A stretch of DNA of 44,748 bases from Kerstersia similis (GCF_965139615.1 NZ_CBCSIQ010000032.1:1-44748); one strand, 5' to 3'. Shown: positions 8,166 through 16,280, numbered from the stretch's first letter. The notes: generated by a model from the letters alone, not told the origin. Program-made: numbers and translations.

Positions 8166-8447
8166 ATGAGCGAAACCCAAAACACCACTCCGGCCAAGCG
8201 TCAGCGTACGCTGATCGGCAAGGTCGTCAGCAACAAGATGGACAAGACCGTCGTGGTGCTGGTTGAGCGCCGTACCAAGCACCCGCTGTACGGCAAGATC
8301 GTTGTGCGTTCCAATAAGTACAAGGCGCATGACGAAGCCAACCAATACAACGAAGGCGACATCGTCGAAATCGCGGAAGGTCGTCCGCTGTCCCGTTCCA
8401 AGTCCTGGAGCGTGACGCGCCTGATCGAAGCGGTTCGCGTGATCTAA
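8166..8447 (+). CDS. rpsQ: 30S ribosomal protein S17
   Basis: 93 residues. The OB-fold pattern RTLIGKVVSNKMDKTVVV, then HPLYGKIV and GDIVEIAEGRPLSRSKSW, is typical of S17, an early 30S assembly protein binding helices 7 and 11. It is the last gene of the S10-type unit; two hairpins follow, the second a terminator. Confidence 0.97.
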   Translation: MSETQNTTPAKRQRTLIGKVVSNKMDKTVVVLVERRTKHPLYGKIVVRSNKYKAHDEANQYNEGDIVEIAEGRPLSRSKSWSVTRLIEAVRVI

Positions 8448-8464
8448 GCCATCGGTGCTATGTT

Positions 8465-8529
8465 CACTTCCGCTTCGAAAGGGGCGGAAGTGCATGAAGC
8501 AAGCCTTGCCAGCCAGGGCTTGCTTTTTT
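8465..8529 (+). terminator. Terminator pair after rpsQ
   Basis: A first stem CACTTCCGC (8465-8473) / GCGGAAGTG (8484-8492) is followed by a second, AAGCAAGCC (8498-8506) / GGCTTGCTT (8517-8525), which runs into a T-tract (8524-8529). The second has the classical rho-independent form. It separates the S10 transcript from the spc-type transcript. Confidence 0.82.
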
Positions 8530-8567
8530 CATGGACGTCCGCCAGTGTTGCGTTTTCGGAAATATTG

Positions 8568-8596
8568 TGGACTTTAACTAGCCTCTGTGCTAAATT
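8568..8596 (+). promoter_or_regulatory. Predicted promoter of the rplN (spc) operon
   Basis: TGGACT (8568-8573), a 17-base spacer and TAAATT (8591-8596), preceded by an extended -10 TGC. It lies just after the rpsQ terminator and about 220 bases before rplN. The long gene-free stretch 8600-8815 has no convincing ORF and would be the rplN leader. Confidence 0.45.
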
Positions 8597-8815
8597 CGTG
8601 AGCTTACCTGGACGTTTTGCTGAAGTATGGCTGTGGCCAGGTAGTTTTATCCGCAGGATTTTCATCCCAGGGTGACGGCGCAAGCGTCTCGGACGCACCT
8701 GCCGTGATCTAACGGGGCCAAAACTGGCGGGGGCATGTTGTTTCTGGATTGGGTGCCGTAGCGGCATCCGGGCAGGGACGACATGGATTCCGGTTAAGTT
8801 GGAACAAGGACAATC

Positions 8816-9184
8816 ATGATTCAAATGCAGACCACGCTGGACGTGGCCGACAACACCGGTGCACGGTCAGTGATGTGCATCAAGGTGCTCGGCGGTTCCA
8901 AGCGCCGTTATGCCGCCATTGGCGACATCATCAAGGTGAGCGTCAAAGATGCGGCTCCCCGCGGCCGCGTCAAGAAGGGCGAGATCTACAACGCCGTCGT
9001 CGTGCGCACCGCCAAGGGCGTGCGCCGTAAAGACGGTTCGCTGATCCGTTTTGGCGGCAATGCCGCTGTTTTGCTCAATGCCAAGCTGGAGCCTATCGGC
9101 ACCCGCATCTTCGGACCGGTGACGCGCGAGCTGCGTTCCGACCGCTTCATGAAGATCGTGTCGCTGGCACCGGAAGTGCTGTAA
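8816..9184 (+). CDS. rplN: 50S ribosomal protein L14
   Basis: 122 residues, the exact family length. MIQMQTTLDVADNTGARSVMCIKVLGG is shown in part by MIQMQTTLDVADNTGAR; later GDIIKVSVKDAAPRG and RFGGNAAVL. L14 forms intersubunit bridges and binds RsfS. First gene of the spc-type unit after a 368 bp gap; AAGGAC precedes the ATG. Confidence 0.98.
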   Translation: MIQMQTTLDVADNTGARSVMCIKVLGGSKRRYAAIGDIIKVSVKDAAPRGRVKKGEIYNAVVVRTAKGVRRKDGSLIRFGGNAAVLLNAKLEPIGTRIFGPVTRELRSDRFMKIVSLAPEVL

Positions 9185-9194
9185 GGAGCATACG

Positions 9195-9515
9195 ATGAAC
9201 AAGATTCGCAAAGGCGACGAAGTCGTCGTGCTGGCTGGCCGCAGCCGCAAGCAGCGCGGTGTCGTGCTGGCCCGTCTTGATGCCGACCACGTTCTGGTCG
9301 AAGGCGTCAATGTGGTGAAGAAGCACGTGCGCCCCAATCCCATGCAAGGCACCACGGGCGGTATCGTCGAAAAGACCCTGCCCATCCACATCTCGAATAT
9401 CGCAATCTTCAACCCTGCCACCGGCAAGGCTGATCGCGTCGGGATCAAGGAAGTCGATGGCCGCAAGGTGCGCGTGTACCGCTCCAACGGCGAAATCGTC
9501 GGCGCCAAGGCTTAA
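9195..9515 (+). CDS. rplX: 50S ribosomal protein L24
   Basis: 106 residues. A KOW motif, IRKGDEVVVLAGRSRKQRGVV, starts at residue 3; GGIVEKTLPIHISNI follows. L24 starts 50S assembly by binding the 5' end of 23S rRNA. It is preceded by AAGGAG and followed by rplE after 9 bp. Confidence 0.97.
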   Translation: MNKIRKGDEVVVLAGRSRKQRGVVLARLDADHVLVEGVNVVKKHVRPNPMQGTTGGIVEKTLPIHISNIAIFNPATGKADRVGIKEVDGRKVRVYRSNGEIVGAKA

Positions 9516-9524
9516 GGAACTGAC

Positions 9525-10064
9525 ATGGCTCGTTTTCAAGAACTGTATCGCGACAAGATCGCACCCGAACTGAAGGAAAAGTTCGGCTACAAGAGCGTCA
9601 TGGAAGTGCCGCGCATCACCAAGATCACCCTGAACATGGGTGTGTCCGAAGCGGTTGCCGACAAGAAGATCATTGAAAATGCCGCAGGCGATCTGACCAA
9701 GATCGCTGGCCAGAAGGTCGTCATCACGAAGACCCGCAAGGCTATCGCCGGCTTCAAGATCCGTGAAGACTACCCGATCGGCTGCATGGTGACCCTGCGT
9801 GGTCAACGCATGTACGAATTCCTGGACCGTCTGGTCACCGTGGCCCTGCCGCGCGTGCGTGACTTCCGTGGTATTTCCGGTCGTGCGTTCGATGGTCGTG
9901 GCAACTACAACGTCGGGGTCAAGGAACAGATCATTTTCCCCGAAATCGAGTACGACAAGATCGACGCGCTGCGTGGCCTGAACATCAGTATCACGACCAC
10001 TGCCAAGACCGACGAGGAAGCAAAGGCGCTGTTGACGGCGTTCCGTTTCCCGTTCCGCAACTAA
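9525..10064 (+). CDS. rplE: 50S ribosomal protein L5
   Basis: 179 residues. Signature runs are KFGYKSVMEVPRI, ITLNMGVSEA, ITKTRKAIAGFKIRE and RDFRGISGRAFDGRGNY. L5 binds 5S rRNA with L18 and L25. In E. coli the S8 autoregulatory site lies at the L5 start; no equivalent was assessed here. Confidence 0.98.
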   Translation: MARFQELYRDKIAPELKEKFGYKSVMEVPRITKITLNMGVSEAVADKKIIENAAGDLTKIAGQKVVITKTRKAIAGFKIREDYPIGCMVTLRGQRMYEFLDRLVTVALPRVRDFRGISGRAFDGRGNYNVGVKEQIIFPEIEYDKIDALRGLNISITTTAKTDEEAKALLTAFRFPFRN

Positions 10065-10074
10065 GGGGCGATAC

Positions 10075-10380
10075 GTGGCTAAACTTTCCCTGATCAATCG
10101 CGATATCAAGCGTGCCAAGCTGGCCGCCAAGTTCGCCGCCAAGCGCGCTGCGCTGAAGGCGATCATCGACGATACCTCCAAGACCGACGAAGAGCGTTAC
10201 GAAGCGCGCCTGAAGCTGCAAGAGCTGCCGCGCAACGCGAACCCGACTCGCCAGCGCAACCGTTGCGCCGTGACCGGTCGTCCCCGCGGCGTGTTCCGCA
10301 AATTTGGCCTGGCTCGTCACAAAGTGCGTGAATACGCAATGCGTGGTGAGATTCCTGGCGTCACCAAGGCCAGCTGGTAG
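10075..10380 (+). CDS. rpsN: 30S ribosomal protein S14 (zinc-free type)
   Basis: 101 residues from a GTG start, with AAGGGGCG ahead. LPRNANPTRQRNRCAVTGRPRG and RKFGLARHKVRE identify S14 (quoted in parts: TRQRNRC, GRPRG, FGLARHKVRE). It is the long type without CxxC pairs, so it binds no zinc; only one cysteine is present. S14 sits in the 30S head. The GTG start is unusual within this cluster and shared only with secY and one receptor gene. Confidence 0.97.
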   Translation: MAKLSLINRDIKRAKLAAKFAAKRAALKAIIDDTSKTDEERYEARLKLQELPRNANPTRQRNRCAVTGRPRGVFRKFGLARHKVREYAMRGEIPGVTKASW

Positions 10381-10391
10381 GAGATTCAATT

Positions 10392-10787
10392 ATGAGCATG
10401 AGCGATCCCATCGCCGATATGCTGACTCGCATCCGTAATGCGCAGCAAGTTGACAAGGCTTCGGTGAGCATGCCCTCCTCGAAGCTGAAAGTGGCAATTG
10501 CTGCTGTGCTGAAGGACGAAGGCTATATCGAGAGTTTCGAAGTCAAGGGTGGCTCGGCCAAGCCCGAGCTGGAAATTTCCCTGAAGTATTACGCTGGCCG
10601 TCCCGTGATCGAGCGCATCGAGCGCGTGTCGCGCCCCGGTCTGCGTATTTACAAGGGTCGCACCAGCATTCCTCAGGTCATGAACGGCCTGGGCGTCGCC
10701 ATCGTGTCCACCTCGCGTGGCGTGATGACCGACCGCAAGGCTCGCGCCAATGGCGTGGGCGGCGAAGTGCTGTGCTACGTGGCCTAA
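10392..10787 (+). CDS. rpsH: 30S ribosomal protein S8
   Basis: 131 residues. N-terminal DPIADMLTRIRNAQ and C-terminal STSRGVMTDRKARANGVGGEVLCYVA are typical (given in parts). S8 binds helix 21 of 16S rRNA and in E. coli represses the spc operon. ATG 10392 has AGGAG eight bases ahead; a second in-frame ATG at 10398 is possible. Confidence 0.97.
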   Translation: MSMSDPIADMLTRIRNAQQVDKASVSMPSSKLKVAIAAVLKDEGYIESFEVKGGSAKPELEISLKYYAGRPVIERIERVSRPGLRIYKGRTSIPQVMNGLGVAIVSTSRGVMTDRKARANGVGGEVLCYVA

Positions 10788-10799
10788 GGAGAGATTCGA

Positions 10800-11333
10800 A
10801 TGTCACGTATTGCAAAATACCCCGTTGAACTGCCGAAGGGTGTGGAAGTTACCCTGAGCCAGGACCAGATCGTCGTCAAGGGCCCCCTGGGCAGCCTGAC
10901 GCAAGCGCTGGACGGTAACGTCGTGATCAAGCAGGAAGACGGCAATCTGTCGTTCGTCGCTGCTAACGACAGCCGCCACGCCAACGCCATGTCCGGTACC
11001 GTGCGCGCGCTGGTCGCCAACATGGTTGCTGGTGTGAGCAAGGGCTTCGAGCGCAAACTGACGCTGATCGGCGTGGGCTTCCGTGCCCAGGCCCAAGCTG
11101 ACGCGGTCAAGCTTCAACTCGGTTTCTCGCACGACATCGTGCACCCGCTGCCCGCCGGTATCAAGGCGGAAACCCCCACGCCGACCGAAATCGTGCTGAA
11201 GGGTTCCGACAAGCAGGTGCTGGGCCAGACCGCCGCGAAGATTCGCGCCTATCGCAAGCCGGAACCCTATAAGGGCAAGGGCGTGCGCTACGCTGACGAA
11301 TTCGTGGCGATCAAGGAAACCAAGAAGAAGTAA
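10800..11333 (+). CDS. rplF: 50S ribosomal protein L6
   Basis: 177 residues, two similar domains. Motifs are MSRIAKYPVELPKGVEV, LTLIGVGFRAQ and the C-terminal signature KPEPYKGKGVRYADE. L6 lies near the factor-binding site of the 50S. AAGGAGA precedes the start. Confidence 0.98.
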   Translation: MSRIAKYPVELPKGVEVTLSQDQIVVKGPLGSLTQALDGNVVIKQEDGNLSFVAANDSRHANAMSGTVRALVANMVAGVSKGFERKLTLIGVGFRAQAQADAVKLQLGFSHDIVHPLPAGIKAETPTPTEIVLKGSDKQVLGQTAAKIRAYRKPEPYKGKGVRYADEFVAIKETKKK

Positions 11334-11354
11334 TCGCGCAAGCAAGGAAACATT

Positions 11355-11711
11355 ATGAACAAGAATCTTTCCCGTTTGCGTCGTGCGGTGCCTACTCGCC
11401 GGAAAATTGCCGAACTGGGCGCTCATCGCCTGACGGTTTTCCGCTCGAACCTGCACATCTACGCAAACATCATTTCGCCGGAAGGCAACCGCGTGCTGGT
11501 CAGCGCTTCCACCCAGGAAGCCGAAGTCCGCAAGCTGCTGGAAGGCAATGGCGGCAACGTCGCTGCTGCTACCCTGGTGGGCAAGCGCGTGGCCGAGAAG
11601 GCCAAGGCCGCCGGCATCGAAAGCGTGGCTTTCGATCGCTCGGGTTTCCGTTATCACGGTCGTGTGAAGGCTTTGGCCGAAGCCGCGCGTGAAGCCGGTC
11701 TCAAGTTCTAA
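11355..11711 (+). CDS. rplR: 50S ribosomal protein L18
   Basis: 118 residues. HRLTVFRSNLHIYANII near the N-terminus and FDRSGFRYHGRVKALAEAARE at the end (in parts: FDRSGFRYHGR, ALAEAAREAGL) are diagnostic. L18 binds 5S rRNA with L5. Spacing and order (L6-L18-S5) are canonical. Confidence 0.97.
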   Translation: MNKNLSRLRRAVPTRRKIAELGAHRLTVFRSNLHIYANIISPEGNRVLVSASTQEAEVRKLLEGNGGNVAAATLVGKRVAEKAKAAGIESVAFDRSGFRYHGRVKALAEAAREAGLKF

Positions 11712-11726
11712 GCGAGGGATTGTCAA

Positions 11727-12248
11727 ATGGCTAAAGTACAAGGCAAGAACGCCGCTGAGAAAGAAATCGACGACGGCTTCCGCGAAAAGATGATCGCGGT
11801 CAACCGCGTCAGCAAAGTCGTCAAGGGTGGTCGCACCATGAGCTTTGCTGCGCTGACCGTGGTTGGCGATGGCGACGGCCGTATCGGCATGGGTAAGGGC
11901 AAGGCCCGCGAAGTGCCGGTGTCCGTTCAGAAGGCAATGGAACAAGCCCGTCGCGGCCTGTTCAAGGTGCCTCTGAAGAATGGCACGCTGCATCACACGG
12001 TGGTTGGCAAGCACGGCGCCTCGACGGTGCTGATCTCGCCGGCAGCCGAAGGTACCGGCGTCATCGCCGGCGGCCCGATGCGCGCCATCTTCGAAGTGAT
12101 GGGCGTCCGTAACGTGGTTGCCAAGAGCCTGGGCTCGAGCAACCCCTACAACATGGTCCGCGCCACGCTGAATGGTCTGCGTGCGGCCCAGACGCCGGCG
12201 GAAGTTGCTGCAAAGCGCGGCAAGTCCGTCGAAGAAATCCTGGGGTAA
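11727..12248 (+). CDS. rpsE: 30S ribosomal protein S5
   Basis: 173 residues. A double-stranded-RNA-binding-like N domain carries REKMIAVNRVSKVVKGGR and GDGDGRIGMGKGKA; AGGPMRAIFEVMGVRNV and SNPYNMVRATLNGL follow. S5 contributes to accuracy and binds at the mRNA entry. The spectinomycin loop around VVKGGRTMSF looks wild type. Confidence 0.98.
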   Translation: MAKVQGKNAAEKEIDDGFREKMIAVNRVSKVVKGGRTMSFAALTVVGDGDGRIGMGKGKAREVPVSVQKAMEQARRGLFKVPLKNGTLHHTVVGKHGASTVLISPAAEGTGVIAGGPMRAIFEVMGVRNVVAKSLGSSNPYNMVRATLNGLRAAQTPAEVAAKRGKSVEEILG

Positions 12249-12251
12249 GTC

Positions 12252-12437
12252 ATGGCTCAGAAGCAAATCAAGGTTACGCTGGTGCGTTCGGTCATCGGCA
12301 CCCACAAGTCGCACCGTGAAACGGTTCGCGGCCTGGGGCTGCGCGGTATGAACAGCAGCAAGGTGCTGGTCGATACGCCGGAAGTGCGTGGGATGATCCG
12401 CAAGGTCGATTATCTCGTTACCGTCTCGGACGTCTAA
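12252..12437 (+). CDS. rpmD: 50S ribosomal protein L30
   Basis: 61 residues, MAQKQIKVTLVRSVIGTHKSH to VDYLVTVSDV. It has the usual bacterial L30 length and the central GLRGMNSSKVLVDTPEVRGMI region (in part, GLGLRGMNSSK). It begins 3 bp after rpsE. Confidence 0.96.
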   Translation: MAQKQIKVTLVRSVIGTHKSHRETVRGLGLRGMNSSKVLVDTPEVRGMIRKVDYLVTVSDV

Positions 12438-12446
12438 GGAAATACG

Positions 12447-12887
12447 ATGTCGGAAATTCAACTCAACAGCCTGGCCCCGGCAGAAGGTAGCAAGCGCGCC
12501 CGTCGCCGCGTCGGCCGTGGTATCGGTTCCGGTCTGGGCAAAACCGCCGGCCGTGGCCACAAGGGTCAGAAATCCCGTACCGGTGGTTTCCACAAGGTCG
12601 GCTTTGAAGGCGGTCAAATGCCGCTGCAACGCCGCCTGCCCAAGCGTGGCTTCAAATCCTTGAATCGTCACCTGTATGCTGAGGTTCGCCTGTCCGAGCT
12701 GCAAGGCCTGCCCGTCGATGAAGTCGATGTGCAAGTGCTGAAGCAAGCCGGTGTGGTGGGTCAGGCCGTGCGTTTCGCGAAAGTCGTCAAGTCCGGCGAA
12801 CTGACGCGCAAGCTGGTCCTGAAGGGCATCACGGCGACGGCCGGCGCCCGCGCCGCCATTGAGGCGGCCGGCGGCTCGCTGGCTTGA
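12447..12887 (+). CDS. rplO: 50S ribosomal protein L15
   Basis: 146 residues. The N-terminal half is basic with GRGIGSGLGKTAGRGHKGQKSR (in part, GKTAGRGHKGQKSR), GGFHKVGFEGGQMPLQRRLPK (in part, FEGGQMPLQRRLPKRGF). L15 is a late 50S assembly protein. It is placed directly before secY, as in E. coli. Confidence 0.98.
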   Translation: MSEIQLNSLAPAEGSKRARRRVGRGIGSGLGKTAGRGHKGQKSRTGGFHKVGFEGGQMPLQRRLPKRGFKSLNRHLYAEVRLSELQGLPVDEVDVQVLKQAGVVGQAVRFAKVVKSGELTRKLVLKGITATAGARAAIEAAGGSLA

Positions 12888-12901
12888 TCACGAGGTGATG
12901 T

Positions 12902-14233
12902 GTGGCTAAAGCGCAGGCACTGGGCAAGACCGGACCCCGATACGGCGATCTGAAGCGTCGGTTGGTGTTCCTGTTGCTCGCGCTGGTTGTTTACCGGCTC
13001 GGCACGCATATTCCCGTTCCTGGTATCAACCCCGATGCGCTGTCGGACTTGTTCCGTCAGCACTCGGGTGGGATCCTGGGCCTGTTCAACATGTTTTCTG
13101 GCGGGGCGCTTGAGCGTTTCTCCGTCTTCGCGCTGGGCATCATGCCCTATATCTCCGCGTCCATCATCATGCAGTTGATGTCCGTGGTGGTTCCTTCGCT
13201 GGAAGCGCTGAAGAAGGAAGGCGAAGCAGGGCGCCGCAAGATCACCCAGTACACGCGGTATTTCACCGTTGTGCTGGCGCTGGCCCAGGCTATCGGTATT
13301 TCGGTGGCTCTGGAATCCCAGCAGGGGCTTATCCTTGCAGGTACCAGTGCGATGCTGTTCCGGTTTACGACCGTCGTGACGCTGGTCACCGGCACCATGT
13401 TCATCATGTGGCTGGGCGAACAGATCACCGAGCGTGGCCTGGGTAACGGTATCTCGATCCTGATCTTCGCCGGTATCGTGGCCGGGCTGCCTTCGGCAGT
13501 CGGGGGCCTGTTGGACCTGGTGCGTACCAGTGCTATGTCGGTGCCTGCCGCGTTGTTCATCGTCGCACTCTCCATCGCCGTGACGGCGTTGGTAGTGTTC
13601 GTCGAGCGTGCGCAGCGCAGGATCACCGTCAACTATGCGAAACGCCAGGTGGGTAACAAGCTTTATGGTGGCCAGAGCTCGCATCTGCCCCTGAAGCTGA
13701 ATATGGCAGGTGTGATCCCTCCGATCTTCGCCTCGTCCATCATTCTGTTGCCCGCCACGGTGGCCAGCTGGTTTGCCACTGGCGAGAGCATGCGTTGGCT
13801 GAGTGACCTGGCTGCGGCTTTGCAACCGCGTCAGCCGCTGTATGTCACCCTGTACGCCACTGCCATCATCTTTTTCTGCTTCTTCTACACGGCCCTGGTG
13901 TTCAACAGCCGTGAAACTGCGGACAATCTCAAGAAGAGCGGCGCTTTTGTGCCGGGGATTCGTCCTGGTGAGCAAACCGCGCGATATATCGACAAGATCC
14001 TCATGCGCCTGACTCTGGCGGGCGCGTTGTATATCACGCTGGTGTGCTTGATTCCCGAGTTTTTGGTGATGCGTTGGAATGTTCCGTTCCTGTTTGGCGG
14101 CACTTCCCTGCTCATCATGGTGGTGGTAACCATGGACTTCATGGCCCAGGTTCAAGCCTACATGATGTCTCATCAATATGACTCTCTGCTCAAGAAGGCA
14201 AACTTCAAGGGCGGGAACCGACCCTTGCGCTAG
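12902..14233 (+). CDS. secY: Protein translocase subunit SecY
   Basis: 443 residues with ten predicted membrane helices. Family motifs are the first helix RLGTHIPVPGINPDAL, plug-region HSGGILGLFNMFSGGALERF (in part, GLFNMFSGGAL), GNGISILIFAGIVAGLP and the cytoplasmic loop FNPRETADNLKKSG-like FNSRETADNLKKSGAFVPGI (quoted in part). SecY forms the channel for Sec-dependent export with SecE and SecG. A GTG start is used, with GAGGTGATG just ahead; the nearby ATG at 12898 is out of frame and soon stops. Confidence 0.97.
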   Translation: MAKAQALGKTGPRYGDLKRRLVFLLLALVVYRLGTHIPVPGINPDALSDLFRQHSGGILGLFNMFSGGALERFSVFALGIMPYISASIIMQLMSVVVPSLEALKKEGEAGRRKITQYTRYFTVVLALAQAIGISVALESQQGLILAGTSAMLFRFTTVVTLVTGTMFIMWLGEQITERGLGNGISILIFAGIVAGLPSAVGGLLDLVRTSAMSVPAALFIVALSIAVTALVVFVERAQRRITVNYAKRQVGNKLYGGQSSHLPLKLNMAGVIPPIFASSIILLPATVASWFATGESMRWLSDLAAALQPRQPLYVTLYATAIIFFCFFYTALVFNSRETADNLKKSGAFVPGIRPGEQTARYIDKILMRLTLAGALYITLVCLIPEFLVMRWNVPFLFGGTSLLIMVVVTMDFMAQVQAYMMSHQYDSLLKKANFKGGNRPLR

Positions 14234-14250
14234 TAGAGTGGTAGCAGAAA

Positions 14251-14469
14251 ATGGCAAAGGACGATGTCATTCAGATGCAGGGCGAGGTTATTGAAAACCT
14301 CCCCAACGCAACTTTCCGCGTCAAGCTGGAAAACGGCCATGTTGTACTTGGCCACATTTCCGGCAAGATGCGCATGCATTACATCCGGATCCTGCCGGGT
14401 GACAAGGTCACAGTGGAGCTCACGCCCTATGACCTGTCGCGTGCCAGGATCGTATTCCGGTCCAAGTGA
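14251..14469 (+). CDS. infA: Translation initiation factor IF-1
   Basis: 72 residues, exact family length. The S1/OB-fold pattern is VIQMQGEVIENLPNATFRV (in part), then ENGHVVLGHISGKMRMHYIRILPGD (in parts) and LTPYDLSRARIVFRSK. IF-1 blocks the A site during initiation. It lies between secY and rpsM, where rpmJ would usually follow in betaproteobacteria but is not found. Confidence 0.97.
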   Translation: MAKDDVIQMQGEVIENLPNATFRVKLENGHVVLGHISGKMRMHYIRILPGDKVTVELTPYDLSRARIVFRSK

Positions 14470-14548
14470 TCCGGTCGGGGTACAGGGACTAACAGGATTC
14501 AGATCGGTTTAGCCGGTCATTAGCAACGGATTTATTCAAGGAACAGTC

Positions 14549-14914
14549 ATGGCCCGTATTGCTGGCATCAATATTCCGCCGCAACAACACGCCGAGATCG
14601 GCCTGACCGCCATCTACGGCATTGGTCGTACCCGTGCTCGCAAGATTTGCGAAGCCGCAGGCGTACCTGTGGACAAGAAGGTCAAGGATCTCACCGACGC
14701 TGAGCTGGAGCGTATCCGCGAACACGTCGGTGTCTTCACCGTCGAAGGTGATCTGCGTCGTGAAGTGCAGCTTTCCATCAAGCGCCTCATCGACCTGGGT
14801 ACCTATCGTGGCATGCGTCACAAGCGTGGCCTGCCGGTTCGCGGTCAGCGCACTCGCACGAACGCTCGTACCCGTAAGGGTCCGCGTCGCGCCGCAGCGT
14901 CTCTGAAGAAATAA
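14549..14914 (+). CDS. rpsM: 30S ribosomal protein S13
   Basis: 121 residues. MARIAGINIPPQQHAEIGLT, GIGRTRARKICEAAGV and the basic tail RGQRTRTNARTRKGPRR are family features. S13 contacts the P-site tRNA and bridges to L5. The 79 bp gap behind infA has no room for an intact rpmJ. AAGGAACAG precedes the ATG. Confidence 0.98.
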   Translation: MARIAGINIPPQQHAEIGLTAIYGIGRTRARKICEAAGVPVDKKVKDLTDAELERIREHVGVFTVEGDLRREVQLSIKRLIDLGTYRGMRHKRGLPVRGQRTRTNARTRKGPRRAAASLKK

Positions 14915-14929
14915 TCAAGGATAGACATC

Positions 14930-15331
14930 ATGGCCAAAGCTTCGTCGAGCGGCGCCTCGCGCGTCCGTAAAAAGGTCAAGAAGAACGTATCGGACGGTAT
15001 CGCCCACGTTCACGCTTCTTTCAACAACACGATCATCACGATCACCGACCGTCAGGGCAATGCCCTGGCCTGGGCTACCTCCGGTGGCGCAGGTTTCAAG
15101 GGTTCGCGTAAATCGACCCCGTTCGCAGCGCAGGTTGCTGCCGAGAGCGCCGGTCGCGTGGCGATCGAGTATGGCATCAAGACGCTGGAAGTCCGCATCA
15201 AGGGACCTGGTCCCGGCCGCGAATCTTCGGTGCGCGCGCTGAATGCGCTGGGCATCAAGATCTCCAGCATTGCTGACATCACGCCGGTGCCGCACAACGG
15301 CTGCCGTCCGCCCAAGCGCCGTCGTATTTAA
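14930..15331 (+). CDS. rpsK: 30S ribosomal protein S11
   Basis: 133 residues. It includes GIAHVHASFNNTIITITDRQGN (in part, HVHASFNNTIITITDRQG), AWATSGGAGFKGSRKSTPFAA and the signature GRESSVRALNALGIKI...TPVPHNGCRPPKRRR (in parts). S11 forms the platform near the Shine-Dalgarno helix. Confidence 0.98.
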   Translation: MAKASSSGASRVRKKVKKNVSDGIAHVHASFNNTIITITDRQGNALAWATSGGAGFKGSRKSTPFAAQVAAESAGRVAIEYGIKTLEVRIKGPGPGRESSVRALNALGIKISSIADITPVPHNGCRPPKRRRI

Positions 15332-15342
15332 GGGAAAACCAC

Positions 15343-15966
15343 ATGGCACGTTACATTGGCCCCAAGTGCAAGCTCTCGCGTCGCGAGGGTACCGATCTGT
15401 TCCTGAAGAGCGCCCGCCGTTCGCTGGATTCCAAGTGCAAGCTGGATTCCAAGCCCGGTCAGCACGGCCGCACCTCCGGTGCCCGTACGTCCGACTACGG
15501 TCTGCAGCTGCGTGAGAAGCAAAAGCTCAAGCGCATGTACGGCGTTCTGGAAAAACAGTTCCGCAAGTACTTTGAAGAAGCCGAGCGCCGTCGTGGCAAC
15601 ACCGGCGAAATCCTGATCCAGTTGCTGGAATCGCGTCTGGACAACGTCGTTTACCGCATGGGCTTCGGTTCCACGCGCGCTGAAGCCCGCCAGCTGGTGG
15701 CTCACCGCGCTATCGAACTGAACGGCCATACGGCTGACATCCCGTCCATGCTGATCAAGGCAGGTGACGTGATCGGCGTGCGCGAGAAGGCCAAGGGCCA
15801 GGCTCGTATCAAGGAAGCCCTGGATCTGGCCGCCAGCCAAGGCATGCCGCAGTGGGTGGAAGTTGACGCCACCAAGCTGGTCGGTACCTTCAAGTCCGCC
15901 CCGGATCGTTCCGACGTCGCTCGCGACATCAACGAATCCATGGTCGTGGAACTTTACTCGCGTTAA
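15343..15966 (+). CDS. rpsD: 30S ribosomal protein S4
   Basis: 207 residues. It starts MARYIGPKCKLSRREGTDLF and has the S4 RNA-binding domain with RLDNVVYRMGF, ARQLVAHRAIELNG. Two cysteines (positions 9 and about 32) remain of the four-cysteine zinc site of other S4 proteins, so zinc binding is unlikely. S4 nucleates 30S assembly and in E. coli represses the alpha operon. rpoA does not follow closely: a 314 bp structured gap intervenes. Confidence 0.98.
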   Translation: MARYIGPKCKLSRREGTDLFLKSARRSLDSKCKLDSKPGQHGRTSGARTSDYGLQLREKQKLKRMYGVLEKQFRKYFEEAERRRGNTGEILIQLLESRLDNVVYRMGFGSTRAEARQLVAHRAIELNGHTADIPSMLIKAGDVIGVREKAKGQARIKEALDLAASQGMPQWVEVDATKLVGTFKSAPDRSDVARDINESMVVELYSR

Positions 15967-16280
15967 TCGACGCGATTATCGGGTCTGGCGCCGCCATTCC
16001 GGTGGCGGTGCGCTATACTCCGATTCTTGTTCGGCAGCCGCGTGCATTTGCACCCGGCTGCCTGTTGCATGTGTGTCGCGGGCGGGTGCCCCGATGTTAA
16101 CTTCATCGCCGCGCCCAGCCAGACGGCATCCATGCAACAGGCAGTCTGCCCCGCCATCCCGACGGATGGCCGCCTTGTTTGGCGGTATAGGCGGTGGTGC
16201 CTGGTTCACCGTTCATTTCTTTCTCTTTTCCGTCAGCCTTATCGGTGTAACGAGCCGAGGGTATTGATCAAGGAACATTC
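15967..16280 (+). promoter_or_regulatory. Structured rpsD-rpoA intergenic region, possible attenuator/leader of rpoA
   Basis: No gene is seen in this 314 bp stretch. A -10-like TATACT at 16014-16019 could start a leader of about 255 bases, although no good -35 is visible. Stem A pairs GGCAGCCG (16033-16040) with CGGCTGCC (16055-16062) and contains an inner GTGC/GCAC stem. Stem B pairs CTGCCTGTTGCATG (16058-16071) perfectly with CATGCAACAGGCAG (16131-16144). A and B share CTGCC (16058-16062), so they exclude each other. GCCATCC/GGATGGC (16153-16170) and CCGCC/GGCGG (16170-16185) follow. Structure is seen; a switching role is inferred. Confidence 0.45.

Noticed and set aside
10803..12746. 647-codon minus-strand ORF opposite rplF-rplO
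   Set aside because: Same reason: an open antisense frame produced by biased codons, with no recognisable motif.
12761..14257. 498-codon minus-strand ORF opposite secY
   Set aside because: His/Gln/Arg-rich shadow with no membrane segment or family motif.
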